NCBI RefSeq assembly: GCF_905163445.1
Contig: NC_053194.1
Coordinates: 10,768,921-10,832,920 of the forward strand
DNA length: 64,000 bases
DNA from: Pararge aegeria
Lineage: Eukaryota; Arthropoda; Insecta; Lepidoptera; Nymphalidae
Reading direction: 5' to 3'
Of the stretch, positions 52,541-63,754 are shown one piece after another. A program made the position numbers and the translations under genes. A model generated the notes under the pieces. The model had not been told where the DNA came from. It worked only from the letters and a program-made list of their open reading frames with translations, and did no database searches. Numbering within the stretch: position 1 is the stretch's first letter; each line of letters begins with the position of its first letter.

Positions 52541-52622
52541 GTTCATGTTCATCACACAGAAAAAAACCAGTTGTGGGAATCGAAAGCAGGGTCGCTGCCC
52601 ACTGTGCCAATCGGGCGTCAAA
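52541..52622 (-). mobile_element. SINE family A head fragment with small deletion
   Basis: On the minus strand ACGCCCGATTGGCACAGTGGGCAGCGACCCTGCTTTC joins straight to GATTCCCACAACTGG, losing about 20 bp including the start of the B box. It ends shortly into the body. Confidence 0.85.
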
Positions 52623-52653
52623 TTTGTTTAGTTTGTCTTTTTGTTACTATACA

Positions 52654-52797
52654 TCTTTATATATATTTCTAGTGTGTGTGTGTGTGTGTGCGTGTATGTC
52701 ACTGAACTCCTCCTAAACGGCTGGACCGATTTGAATGAATTTTTTGGATTTTCTGGATGGTTTAGATTCACAAATCAGCCCGACAGATGTCCGCTAG
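52654..52797 (+). mobile_element. Short Helitron-like element
   Basis: It starts TCTTTATATATATTT after an A, contains a (TG)n run and CTCCTAAACGGCTGGACCGATTTGAATGA (the block shared with the 60331 element), and ends CCGCTAG before a T. At about 144 bp it is smaller than the 60-kb copy and lacks a good terminal hairpin, so it has an internal deletion. Confidence 0.55.
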
Positions 52798-52905
52798 TAT
52801 TATTATATAAATGCGAAAGTGTATATGTTTTATTTAATGTAATGTGGCATGAGACTTGAGAGATATTTATCCTAGAGACGAGTATGGAAAACTTTTTATC
52901 TCAGA
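52798..52905 (+). mobile_element. Helitron-like 5' fragment
   Basis: TATTATTATATAAATGCGAAAGTG and GAGACTTGAGAGATATTTATCC continue immediately after the previous element and match the start of the fragment at 41519. Confidence 0.4.
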
Positions 52906-53411
52906 AAATCCTCCGTGGACCGTTTCTACGAAATTTAATAAACAATCTAAGTTCAATGTACGGTTTAACAGCAAAACCGATCAGTAACTCTAAAGAAACG
53001 CGTAAAACGTAACGTAAACGTAATCGCCGGCAGCAGCTATTTTGATTTTTTTTTAATGTGAAGATTATTGTAACCGTGAACACAGTAACAGCAGTAACTC
53101 TGTTCACGTTTTCATTAAGGGAAAAATAATAGAACACAGAAAAAATTGTGTTAGCGGTTTTATCTTAGATCAATTTAGCTAAAACACTTGGCGGCGGTGC
53201 AGATTTTTTGATAGGGCGGTTACACGCCGTGGTCGGAACATTTTATGATGAGAGATACCAAACGAGAACTAATTTTAATATAATATAATAATTATAAAAA
53301 CAACAATGTTAAAATGCGAAACTTGATATTACTTTGAGATTAACGCAATCGATTATCGTTTCTTTGGCTTTGCTTATTGAACTCTCTCCCAAATTGTTGT
53401 ATCTAATGGGT
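52906..53411. other. No recognised feature
   Basis: AT-rich DNA; the 78-codon minus-strand frame (52901-53137) lacks any motif. Confidence 0.45.
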
Positions 53412-53688
53412 ACTTTTTTTTTATTCAACTTGACTGCAGTTTCACCTGGTGGTAAGGGAAAGTCTGAGATAGTAGCTAGTTAACCTGTCCCCATACTATA
53501 CATACTGCATCGTACCACAACGTTAAATCCCTTGGCGGCACGTCTTTGTCGGTAAACTAGTAAATAGCTACGTCTGAAACCTCCCACTAGAGCAGACAAA
53601 AGAAAATTCAAAAATTAATAAAGTCCTTAGTGTCTCTGCCGATAGCCCCCTCTTATATATGACCGCGCCAGGAGGGTCGTCAATGAGT
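53412..53688 (-). mobile_element. SINE family B, moderately diverged
   Basis: Tail TTCAACTTGACTGCAG in plus sense, body with ACCACAACGTTAAATCCCTTGGCGGCACG, linker AAAATTCAAAAATTAATAAAG, and a head whose B box has decayed (GCCGATAGCCCCC). Confidence 0.8.
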
Positions 53689-54899
53689 GTTCTTAAGAGT
53701 TACTGGAACTGATACCTTCTTATGCATTCTCTAATCGTATCACGCGTTGCAAAAAAAAAATTACCCTCACGACCTGGATTGTTGGTGCCCTTCGATTGCG
53801 CGTTATACTAGATCATGTTGTCCACGCACACAGTTTCCATCTGCGGTATTTCCACAAAGTATTAACATTAGATTATTTAAAGGGTGGTTAATACGATATT
53901 CCAAAAGCCACTAACACATTAGCAGTTGCTCTTTTACTGTAGATGTTTATAGAATGCATTGATGTGCATTTAACAAAAATAAGCTTATTTAGCCAAAAGG
54001 TGGAATACTCTCAGCTAATAAGAAAGAGGTTGGCTAGCGGGAAAAGTGGGGCTCGATTTTTTTTTGTTAAATATTCCAGTACCATTGTCTTTCTTTTCTG
54101 AGCACTTTAAGCCATCCCCGTTATCACTTAAATATAATAAAAAGTGTTATAACCCGCCTACCTGCATAGTAACAGCATCGTGGTCCTTGGTTCAAATGAT
54201 AGAGGGGGCCGTTGACCAGCAGAAGGACGTTAAAAGCATTGCGATCACAGAAAACTCATACAGCCCTCAAAAGACTCTCATGTTCATTGTCAGTATAAAT
54301 TGGTAAGTATGTAATAGTCCATTCAATAAGAGCACTAGCGTCGATGGATCTAGTTATTGTTTAAGTCCCTCGGGAGTCAATCGCAGCTAAAAGCTCATAG
54401 CCAAACATCAAAGGCCGTATAAAACGCACTTTGTTTTATAGCTCCATAACAAAACTTCGGCGGCTAAGAGACCATATTACCTAGAGCTGTAGTTGTTCCC
54501 TACAATACCCCTCTCTTGATAGATTGTTACACATCTGGAAAGGGTAAGGCAGGTCTTTGGATGTTGGTGAAATGTATGACCGCGGCCAAACGCGGTATCG
54601 ACACGTTTCCCATCTAAATACAGAGTAGCTCACGAACTACCCGCAGCTATTGTAAACAAGTAACGTTTTCTATTCAGACTATCGTTGCGCCTTCCATTCG
54701 CAATGGCCTCTAAAAAAAAGTGATGTTAGTAATTTGGGTAAGAGAGTAACTGCAATGCACGAAAATTCTGATTCTAGATTTCGGAGGCTAGAAACGGCCT
54801 TCTATACATTCTTTATTTAAAGACTTGTTCATTTCTATGTTTCTTATACAGTTATGATTATACAATTTAAAATCAAAATTTCAATTTAATATTTTTTTT
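53689..54899. other. No recognised feature over 1.2 kb
   Basis: AT-rich DNA. The 86-codon frame at 54046-54306 shows no motif. A small hairpin CCGCG-GCCAAA-CGCGG lies near 54582. Confidence 0.45.
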
Positions 54900-54985
54900 T
54901 ATTGCCGTAATTGACTTGTGCGCATTATTACCTAATCGTAAGTGATGATGCAGATTTAAGAAAGTAGCGGGTCTTATCTTAAGGA
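54900..54985 (-). mobile_element. SINE family B tail scrap
   Basis: GTAAGTGATGATGCAGATTTAAG and AGTAGCGGG match the tail half in minus orientation, weakly. Confidence 0.4.
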
Positions 54986-55629
54986 AATTTAAGATTAATT
55001 AAATAACTACCGTATTACCATTTATATGTTTTCTCTTTGCTATGATTTTATTTAGAGTTTTTCTCTTAAGACTAAAAATGTCTTAGATGAATGATAAACA
55101 AAAATAATGTTTTCTTTAGTCTAGCTTAAATGATAACTTAACAGATACTTGGCTGCCTCTGATCAAGGGACAGTACGACATACGTATGGAATTGTATTCT
55201 TTCAATTCATTATATAACTGTCGCATCGTCTTGAAATCTTTAAATTTGTCAACTAACCGGTGCATTGTGTAAAACTATATAAAATTGAAATCTTTTAAAC
55301 TATTTTCTTATAGAAACTGGACAATAATAGGTCCCGTGAATAAAACAATGAAAATGCAACGCGGCTGAGCGCGAATGTTTGCCGCGATGAATTGTGACAA
55401 GGTAAAAGCTTTGTTCGTTTGCTAAATTAAATTCTAAACGAACGCTGTTACTAGTGAAAATGAATAAAGGTGTTCGTCCACAGCACAGGAGACCCGTTCC
55501 TAAATTGGAATATAAACAAAACGGATTTATATCGAAGTGAATGAACGCGACAATTTTTTAGACATCTTTATTGAATTAAGTACGCACTGTAACAATGTTG
55601 ATTGGCTTTAACAATAATTGTTAAGAATT
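54986..55629. other. No recognised feature
   Basis: AT-rich DNA. Confidence 0.5.
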
Positions 55630-55896
55630 TGACGGCCGATTGGCGCAGTTTGTAGCGACCCTGCTTTCTGAGTCCAAGGCCGTATTCGATTCCCACTACT
55701 GGAAAATGTTTGTGTGATGAGCATGAATGTTTTTCAGTGTCTGGGTATTTATATGTATATTGTAAGTATTAATTTATATTATTCATAAAAATATTCAACA
55801 GTCATCTTAGTACCCATAATACGAGCTACAGTTACTTTGGGGCTAGATGGCACTTATGTACCTATTGTCGTAATATATTCATTTATTTATTTATTT
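55630..55896 (+). mobile_element. SINE family A, full length
   Basis: Head TGACGGCCGATTGGCGCAG with TTTGTAGCGACCC, B box ATTCGATTCCC, full body, GGGGCTAGATGGCA block and TTTA tail. The variant GCAGTTTGTAGCGACCC is shared with the copy at 1098-1385, suggesting a subfamily. Confidence 0.93.
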
Positions 55897-55960
55897 AATT
55901 GTCAGAACTATCGTACTATCGTGCTCCGTCATGTGAGACAGTTAAAGCCAATTTGCTACA

Positions 55961-56099
55961 ACATCATCATCATCATTATGTCAAGCAATAGACGTCCACT
56001 GCTAGACAAAGCTCTTTTTTAGAGAGTTCTAAATACGCTTGCACCTTGGGATCACTAAGTCGATCGGCTCTCGGAGCTATGTGCCCTGCCCGCTCTAGA
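55961..56099 (-). mobile_element. RTE-like LINE 3' end fragment
   Basis: (CATCAT)n, GACGTCCACTGCTAGACAAAG, GATCGGCTCTCGGAGCTATGTGCCCTGCCC follow the block order of 58108-58437, with an internal deletion. Confidence 0.8.
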
Positions 56100-57345
56100 A
56101 CATTTTAACTAATATTTGGGGAAGAAGTTGGTCGTAGTCAAACAAACTTCATTCTTGCCCAACAATCAATATTTTAGCTTAATTTACCTCAACTCCTTCA
56201 ATAGTTTTGCAATTATCAAACAAAATTGTTCTAGTTACCGTGTAATCCAACTCTACATTCTCATTCTTAGAGTTCGCCAGTTAGTAAACTAAGTGCATAT
56301 AAATTTAAAAGTAGTACGGAAGTATGAACGTCTTCTCTTTAACGTTTTATGAAAGATATTTCATATTATAAAACAATTTTGGAAAATATTGGAGTTGCAA
56401 GTCAGACATGCTTTGTTATTTTCTGCGAATATAATGAGATATGCGACTGCAACTTCGCAGAGTGCTTCTTTGCCTTTTTGCATTCTACTCATGAAATATA
56501 TTATTTTCATACCTAGCTTTTATGTGTGTTTATTAGATTTTTAATAAGAAAGCACTTGTATATATGGCATATGAAAAAACTTCTTGCTTTTCGTGAAAGT
56601 CTTATAAAGAGTTATATTTTTATAGGGGGATAGGGGGTATCCATTAAAAGGATTATCCTTTCTGTTCCTTCTGCTCTGACCCTTCAAGGGGGTAAAGGTA
56701 CAAGTAAGCATTGTAACTGCGACATACTTAGTACTCAATGCTTAAAAAGTAAAGTTTTTCCCCAATGTGTGGAAACTGTGTTCCTACTTAGGGTCGATGA
56801 AAGAGATATAAAAGATTCCAAACGAAGAAATTTTAAGAATATCTACTAAGAGCAAATTAAAATGGCAATGTTTGTCAATAACCGATGGTTCGAAAAATTC
56901 AAAATTCAAAGAATCATGTCATTAGAAAAGAGACAAAAAGTGGATGAATGTGGAGTGATGAGGGCCATATGTGATTGCACTCTTTAGCAAAGGCCTATGT
57001 TTTGCTTTGGACGTAATAAAAAAAATTAAGTTTGGTAATAATGAATCTGTCATTCATCCGATTCCACCTAGGTCTAACTTCCTCAACCAACTCAATTGAG
57101 TGATTTATGCCATTGCAACTAGGCCACAACGTCGTTAGCATATAAATATTACAAAGCAATACGGGTATTCATAATTTACTTGTAAGCCAAACGTACACCG
57201 AATGTTTAAGATAACCTCTCGAAAGTGTACGAGGAGTTATAAGATTTTTACCACAATGTTTCTTTTTGAAAAATGTTAACGGGTAGTATGGGTATTTGTG
57301 GGCAGATTTATATGCTATATCACGGAGCTCACGAACTAGCTATCG
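56100..57345. other. No recognised feature over 1.2 kb
   Basis: AT-rich DNA with no coding-like frame or repeat seen. Confidence 0.45.
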
Positions 57346-57346
57346 A

Positions 57347-57362
57347 CGCGTGGATCCACGCG
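57347..57362. repeat. 16-bp perfect palindrome
   Basis: CGCGTGGATCCACGCG lies within the GC-rich interior of the repeat whose terminus is at 57388-57432. Confidence 0.95.
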
Positions 57363-57387
57363 ACTGGGGCGTGCCCGAGTCGTAAGA

Positions 57388-57432
57388 GTTCGCGCATTTT
57401 TACGCCATAATAAGCGTAAGATCACACTGTGG
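57388..57432 (-). repeat. Terminus of an unclassified repeat, paired with 58641-58700
   Basis: On the minus strand it reads CACAGTGTGATCTTACGC, TTATTATGGCGTAAAAATGC, GCGAACTC, then a GC-rich interior. The locus at 58641 starts TAGTGTGATCTTATGCT and has TTCGCGCATTTTT and CCCCATAATA in plus orientation. The two face away from each other. Confidence 0.6.
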
Positions 57433-58035
57433 ATTTTTGACTCGAAATTTCATGCCAAGATGCTTTTGCCTCCGTAAATTTGATCACGCAAGCACGATCA
57501 GATGATTTCTGGTCAGATTAGGTCGTTAACTACACCAACTCTCTTATACTCTATTCAGGATTGTTTGTTTTGATTCATTTGACAGGCCCTTCTCTCCCTA
57601 TGAAAATGCGAACAACAATCATCAATAGCCTATGACAGTAGCTGGACAATTTGACCATAACCACCAAAGCAGGCAAATGGATTGGTAATCGTAGTAGACG
57701 GTAGAATACGTAGTAGTACAGAAGACGCTGCTGCCCTTACTCCATTATATTCCCTTAGTCACCTCGTTAGGCTCCCGTGGGAAAAGCAGCTTCTGTATTC
57801 TGATCTTCTAAGTCTGCATAAAAATGGTTCCTTTATGTTTTGGAAACATAAAAAAAATTTATTGCGTACCCTTAATGCCATTTTGTATCTTATTATTAAT
57901 GTAATAATATCCCGTTCTCTCGCTGTAGGTCCTTTCAACGAAGCCATTGCTTGCAGACTATTGCCACTTGTCGTGTGCCTATAATTTTAATTTTTTACAT
58001 TTCCACGAGTTTGAAATATTTTAATTTCACTATAA
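57433..58035. other. No gene recognised
   Basis: A 100-codon frame at 57682-57984 (with an opposing 62-codon frame) has no recognised motif. AT-rich DNA. Confidence 0.4.
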
Positions 58036-58107
58036 CTTAGCCCTTGCCTGCAATCCAAGCGGAAAGTGATCATGCAGTCTAAAATAGTGGGCTAATCTTT
58101 TAGGGAT
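58036..58107 (-). mobile_element. SINE family B tail, split by an RTE fragment
   Basis: TTGCCTGCAATCCAAG, GATCATGCAGTCTAAAATAG and TGGGCTAATCTTTTAGGGA form the tail. The matching head lies at 58438-58497 after the RTE fragment, in the same orientation. Confidence 0.7.
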
Positions 58108-58437
58108 CATCATCGTCATCATCATCAGTTCAACCGATTGACGTCCACTGCTGGACATAGGTTCGTAAATCCACTGTCCTGGGCCACCTTGGGCAGTGGC
58201 CGCTTGTTTCCATCTCATTGGGGGCCGTTTACCAGTGTGCGGTCACCATTCCAGCATCTTAGGACCCCCAACGTCCATCGGTTCTCCGAGCTATGTGACC
58301 CGCCCATTAATACTTCAGCTTCGCGACTTGAGATATGTCGGTAACTCTAGTTTTCTTTTACGGATCTCCTCATTTTTAATTTGATCACGTACATATACCT
58401 TCCCCTAGCATAGTTCTCTCCATCGCTTCATTGCTCT
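58108..58437 (-). mobile_element. RTE-like LINE C-terminus and 3' end (best copy)
   Basis: It starts with the tail ATCATCGTCATCATCATCAG, then GACGTCCACTGCTGGACATAGG (3' non-coding), then minus-strand coding traces corresponding to the RTE C-terminus: a GRPPxRW region that is decayed, then DGRWG, the segment around GELM/WAGHIA, and IKNEEIRKR-like residues opposite TACGGATCTCCTCATTTTTA. It is truncated at about 58437. The reading frame is broken in several places. Confidence 0.75.
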
Positions 58438-58497
58438 GCCGGCAATTGAACCTCGGAACTTCCAGATAAATGACCATAGCGCTTACCACAGCGGTAG
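58438..58497 (-). mobile_element. SINE family B head
   Basis: On the minus strand GCTGTGGTAAGCGC (A-box side) and GAGGTTCAATTGCCGGCA (B box) form the head of the copy whose tail is at 58036-58107. Confidence 0.7.
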
Positions 58498-58640
58498 ATA
58501 TCGATATGATATATATCTATATGTTTTGTCTGTTAAGTTGTTTTTTTTTGTTTTGCGTTGGTACAAAAAAGGATTTCTTCTTTTAATAATACTTTACACG
58601 CGTATAACTTGTATTCCGTTGTTTTTTTTCATGTCCCTAG

Positions 58641-58835
58641 TGTGATCTTATGCTAAGAATTCGCGCATTTTTAATTACCCCATAATAAAAATCGTAAATA
58701 ATATCGAGTGAGACTCAGTCGGGTCACGATACGCCCGGGGACCTGCGCCGACGATTTGTGAATTTACGATTGACCCGGGTATCGGACTCGGATCGTGCGA
58801 GCACCGATATGAATATGATTAGCTGTTGATCCGTT
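58641..58835 (+). repeat. Terminus and GC-rich interior of an unclassified repeat
   Basis: It starts TAGTGTGATCTTATGCTAAG, then TTCGCGCATTTTTAATTACC, then a GC-rich stretch with CAGTCGGGTCACGATACGCCCGGGG and ATCGGACTCGGATCGTGCGAGC. The interior shares ACTCGGG and ACGCCC blocks with 57360-57390 in the other orientation. Confidence 0.5.
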
Positions 58836-58927
58836 TATGACGTACTATTAAAATTATGCAAACTTCATTCTAATAACAATATTATTAATAAAAATAGGAA
58901 ATAATGACCGCAACAACTATTGCCGTA

Positions 58928-58985
58928 GTAAAGAGCCTTGGCCCAGCAGTGGGATACTATTAAGCTGAGGATAATAACGATGACT
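58928..58985 (+). mobile_element. GAT-tailed LINE/SINE 3' end fragment
   Basis: GAGCCTTGGCCCAGCAGTGGG, ATACTATTAAGCTGAGG and ATAATAACGATGAC form the terminal block and a degenerate tail. Confidence 0.6.
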
Positions 58986-59051
58986 GTAAGCCTTTATCTT
59001 TATTGTTATACTCAACTTTACTGGCGTATAAAAAGTTAGAACTACTTCGCC

Positions 59052-59230
59052 ATTCAACCCATACATAGCTTCGGTCTTCTCTCAGAAGGAGAAGGGTGTA
59101 GGCCGTAGTCCACCACGCTGGCCAAGTGCCGATTGGCGGATAGGTCGAAACTCGTCCGACCTAGGCCAGAGCTTTTCCCACCGGGGCGCGACGCGGTCCT
59201 GAGGCGCCGTAGAAAGTACAGAGGTCACTT
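59052..59230 (+). mobile_element. CR1/Zenon-like LINE 3' end fragment
   Basis: TCTCAGAAGGAGAAGGGTGTAGGCCGTAGTCCACCACGCTGGCCAAGTGC and GATTGGCGGATAGG match the family block. A GC-rich stretch after 59160 does not. Confidence 0.65.
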
Positions 59231-60139
59231 AAAAAAAAAATCAAGAAAAATATTTTTTTGTTAGTTTTTTGGTGCACCGGTCACCGTTTATCCCACTGGA
59301 ATATTGTTTAGCGATCATCAAGCTCATCCCATTGCTGGGATTAAAATTTATTATTTTTAAAGGTTTTGTTATTTTCATAATGAGGATGTTTTATTTGTAA
59401 GCCTATACCAAACCAAAAGATACCCAACTAAGAAGTACTAACTAACTTGCTATTTTAACTACCTGGGTTAGAGTTCCGTGACAAATTTCTGGTAAGTACG
59501 CAAGTTTAAGCTGAGACATCCCTGCAATAGTTATTGTTTTAAAAACTATTTAATTATACAATTTTAATTGAATTTCATATAGTTTCAACTTCCATTTATG
59601 ATGGAATATCATTAGCAAAGTTCAAAAGGCTCAAATAGCGGGAATAATAAGTATGCGTATCTATGCAGAACGGTGGTAATTCCGGGGCAATAGAGCGTAC
59701 CAACTTAATTTTCAGGCTCACCGCAGACTCCTTTGTACGTAACCTCGACGGATTAACGAACTTCGGTTTAGTTAAAACGAAATCTGTACGGGGTTGATGA
59801 GCAATAATCATGTATGGCTACACCTTTGGGGCATCGCTTGTTTTATTGGAATAGTTAATGTGGGTTGATGTAATTTACAATTGTATATTTTTCCTTGTTT
59901 CAGGTATGCATGAAAGGTATCATCCTTCTTACTAATACTACGAGGAATTCCAACGGAAATAGACTTTGCGTTGTATGGGTAAGGTTTTTGTGTATATCGC
60001 ATTTTCAGCACAAAGACGGAATTTTCCCTTAAATTCAAAAAGTTATAACCTAAAATAGTCTTACAAAAATATTAAAAATAATTGCATTTACTGTTTGGGC
60101 CGTATAGTTTGTGTCTACAGTAATTATTCATGGATAAAA
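59231..60139. other. No recognised feature
   Basis: AT-rich DNA. Two minus-strand frames (71 and 76 codons, 59596-59811 and 59808-60038) overlap by a few bases but have no recognised motif. Confidence 0.4.
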
Positions 60140-60290
60140 ACCTTGATATGCAGGTATTGCAAGGAGCACGTCTTACAAAGTCCCCCATGTGTTCATCGAT
60201 CTGAAGTGCAGGTGTTAAGCCTCAGGTGCCTTGACTAATATCGGCAACCAGGCCCTTAAGACCGCAACACAGCAATGCTGCTTGGCGTCA
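60140..60290 (+). mobile_element. Interspersed repeat family C, plus copy
   Basis: TGCAAGGAGCACGTCTTAC, GTTAAGCCTCAGGTGCC, ATATCGGCAACCAGGCCCTTAAGACCG, CAACACAGCAATGCTGCTTGGCG follow the order of 37255-37445. Confidence 0.7.
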
Positions 60291-60330
60291 ATAATTTGTA
60301 TGGTGTCATTACATCCAATACTAAAAGATA

Positions 60331-60725
60331 TCTATCTATATATATAAAAGAGAAAGTGTGTGGGTATGTTCCGTATAGCCTCCGAAACGGCTGGACCGAT
60401 TTCAATGAAACTTTTAGGGAATCTCCGGATTGACCTGGCGAGTAATCCTGCAAAGTTTGGTGACGATCGGAGCACTACTATTTTTGAACTGTCAAACTGT
60501 CAAATACAGCTTTTATTTACTATGATGATATTCTATTGTTGGGTGTACATGGATTTAGATAATGATCTTCACCCGCTCGAGAAGTGAATAGAAGAGAAGG
60601 AATACGGAGAGAAATAAATGATTTAATATATTATGAGACTTAAATTAAAAATTTAATGATGTAAGTTTATTGTTTAAATAAAATAAAGCGAAATCTAGCC
60701 CGGCGAAGCGGGCTTTGTACGCTAG
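60331..60725 (+). mobile_element. Short Helitron with both ends intact
   Basis: It begins TCTATCTATATATATAAAAG right after an A and ends with the hairpin AGCCCG-GCGAAG-CGGGCT, then TTTGTACG and CTAG before a T (CTAG at 60722-60725). The internal block CTCCGAAACGGCTGGACCGA is shared with other Helitron fragments here. At about 395 bp it has no coding capacity, so it would have moved with helicase supplied elsewhere. The exact first base could be 60335, since TCTA is repeated. The 75-codon frame inside it is not a gene. Confidence 0.8.
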
Positions 60726-61461
60726 TACATTATATTTTTGAATGTTCACATACAGAAGTTATAATGCTTTGGCACAGATAATTTGGTTTTATAATACAAT
60801 TTTGTTTACATACTAAGAAGATTATTATTTTATAATCGATACTTATTCTTCATGAAGATACTCGTACTACGTAAGAGTTTAGGCTTTAAACGTTTTAATC
60901 TTCCGAAAATTTAGGCACCTCACTCAGTCTCACTACAGCCATTTTTAATCCTGATTAATGGGTTAGTCTCACCTATCGGGGTCTGTTTTTCGTGCGACAG
61001 ACCTCGTTTTTGATTTTTCCAAACACGATAGACCACTTAGCGGGCCGTGTCGCAGCCGATCGTAACTTAGGTCCTCGATACGCCATACAGGTTCGCTCTT
61101 TTTCGGTGCAATTTACTGCGCGTCGCCGCTGGGGGCCTACCGCCAGCGTCCGCCTGAAAAGATATACTTCCCGATTTATTCGTCGGCGTGCCTAGTGTTG
61201 TGTAGGACTGACAAGAGACAGTTCATTTGTCCCGTACACGATAGGTAGATTTTCATCATAGATCGACTATAAAATTGCATTATTTTAGAACACTTAAAAG
61301 GGTTTAATTTTAATTTGTGTTAGCAGTAACCTATATTTTTTCACACGATCTATTAACAGTTAGAAGAAGCCAGAAAACCATATGTATGCTTCATGCGCTA
61401 CTTTTAAAGGCTTTAAATTAACCTTTTTATCCTCCAGAGCCAAGCCTAAGTAGATATTATT
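60726..61461. other. No gene recognised; GC-richer patch at 60985-61200
   Basis: The patch has a 67-codon plus-strand frame (60992-61195) whose Arg-rich product follows base composition. It could be a conserved non-coding element. No repeat recognised. Confidence 0.35.
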
Positions 61462-61920
61462 TTTATTTTTATTTATTTATTAAGGACACTAACAATATAC
61501 ATATTTACCATATACAGAATAAACTTGTACAATATTTAACACATTTAACACATTCCCTTATATTTACATCTATAACAAGTGACCATGACATGCTCAAAAA
61601 TTAATAATAATAATGGCATGTAAACACAGCAAAAATAAAAATAATCATAAATATACGAAGGAATCATAGACATTTGATCTTATTACGTGCAACTATTATT
61701 TTTACTGCTATATTAAAGTACATGCTATGAATATATCATGGCCCTAATACGCGGTGTATATAACAGGATTATACAATGAACATTAAGCTTATTTTCTTTT
61801 ATATATATTTCTCTTCAATCTGTATGTATACTCATCACCAAACAAATCTTCGTGAATGTATTTTTCAACAGAACATGGAATTCCGCAAAAAAGTAACGCC
61901 TAATATTTGAAACAGGGTTA
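61462..61920 (-). mobile_element. Probable LINE 3' UTR
   Basis: It starts TTTTTATTTATTTATTAAGG, which on the minus strand is an AATAAA-rich end followed by a simple tail. The following AT-rich DNA (ACACTAACAATATACATAT) recalls a common lepidopteran LINE 3' UTR. No coding remnant can be shown. Confidence 0.4.
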
Positions 61921-62805
61921 AAAGGAGCTAGATCTACACCAAGAATAGACGCGCAACCTTTTTAGATTTTGAGCTGTCGAATGCACGCACCACCTATTTG
62001 CCTCACACTTTAAAAAGGGGAAACATTGTACTGGCTCATTAAAGTGATGCGCCTCTTAGAACCTCGTTTTGAAATCGCGTACGCAACACTATTGGCAATT
62101 TCGTTCGGGAGCGTGCACAGAGCCCACTGCGCTCAGTATTTATGTTATGTGCTGGCCTGCCACACGAAGAACTAACAATGCGCAAATACATTTTAAGTAA
62201 CGCCTCCGAGGCCGTGGTTGTCTCGTATTTTTCGCGAAATTCCATTTTAATCTGACTGATATATTGTGTGCATGAGATTTATAAGCGGCGTTTGGAGGCT
62301 GGACGCGACGTTTTGCGCCTCGGCTTCTTTATACGATCCCTTTTGTACGTATTTTTTTATGTTTGGCAAGGTGAAATAGTTTATACAATATACATATATA
62401 ATAAAATGGTTTACTCAAGACTGACGATTTAAAATGTGTAAAGATTCCTTGAAACGCACAGCGATAGCGGGATTTATTTTACCACTAACGCCATCTGTTA
62501 GCAGTATTCATGTTTGCCTAAGATGGGCCGATAGGTATATTACTAGTCTAAATTATATCAATAATTATGTGACGCGCACTTTTATAAACAGGGGCGGTAG
62601 TTGCAAATTTAAGAAAGATAGGGTTAAGATATCAAAATTCGTGCATCAAAAAAGAAATTATGATAATTTAAGTTACTTGTAGCATCTCTTCGCGTATCTT
62701 TCTTTGCGTGAATAAAACAGTACATTTTGTTTTGTTTTCGGAGTTCAATACAAATACTTGTATTAAAGGGATCTACCATTAATTTAGGTTCACCTCGTTT
62801 GCCGT
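61921..62805. other. No gene recognised; GC-richer patch at 62040-62340
   Basis: A 68-codon minus-strand frame (62039-62245) and an 82-codon plus-strand frame (62434-62682) have no recognised motif. Confidence 0.4.
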
Positions 62806-63115
62806 TTATCGTCTAGTGACCAGCATGTTCAACTACGAATCACGAGTTCCTGGTTTCTAGATCGAGCAAAAAATGTGTGATGGAGTTTTCTGTTAAAAAA
62901 ATCTAAGCAACAGCCTGTAAAAACTGGCACTGTCCAGTGTCCACTACCATCCCTCGGAGAGCACGTTAAGTTAAGTAATATAACTGCCATGTGATTAACA
63001 CTTTTAAAGCCCGTCAAATCTCATTAGGGCAGCGTGGTGGGTCTATGCTCTAAATCCCTCTCCTACAATATGAGAGCATGAGGCATATGCCCAGCAGTGA
63101 TGATGATGATGATTA
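62806..63115 (+). mobile_element. tRNA-derived SINE with (GAT)n tail
   Basis: A tRNA-like head (TCTAGTGACCAGCATG with a decayed B box GTTCCTGGTTTCTAGATCG) is followed by a body with TGTGTGATGGAGTTTTCTGTT and CTCGGAGAGCACGTTAAG. The 3' block CAGCGTGGTGGG, CCCTCTCCTACAATATGAGAG, GCATATGCCCAGCAGTGATG runs into GATGATGATGAT. This is the fullest copy of the GAT-tailed family in the window and shows that a LINE-like 3' end is joined to a tRNA-like head. Confidence 0.7.
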
Positions 63116-63754
63116 TATATTTTTATTGTTATTAACATGGAGTGACGTCTTTAAGATAAAGTATATTAAAATTAGATAAATTTAAGCTATTATTTCATGA
63201 GAAATAATGATTTCTTTATACACAGTAAAAATCAGTAGCATTTCTATATCTGATCTGGAATTGGGGCCATTAACAGTCTATCAAAGCTTGGCACCTTCTG
63301 TCGAGCTATAGCTACTGATAAGATACGCTCTAATAAATAGGGTCCGAACGATTTCAGATTTAAATATCTTAAAAGAAAATACTTCACCCTGATAACGCCC
63401 ACATTTATTACTCCTAATATGCTGTCAGACCGGTTAATGTCGGTAATCCTTTACCCGCGGTATTGACAATATATTAAATTGGATCTTTGAGTTAATTGTG
63501 CAGATAAATGTACTTTAGATACTCGTTACCTACATGAAACGACAAACGATCATGTTTAATGTCATTACGATAGCAAATCGTTGCTATTTAATTTAACATT
63601 TGACATTTATTATAAAAGGACGTTCCCATTTATAACTTGTGCAATAAATTCTGCAGAGTTGATACATGTGAGGCAATGGTGCCAATTATGTTGTAAAAAA
63701 CAATATATACTTTCATTCAATATATAATTGGTATATCCTAAATGTTGTCATCTC
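63116..63754. other. No recognised feature
   Basis: AT-rich DNA. Confidence 0.5.

Noticed and set aside
57682..57984. 100-codon frame as a gene
   Set aside because: No motif, opposing frame also open, no splice context.
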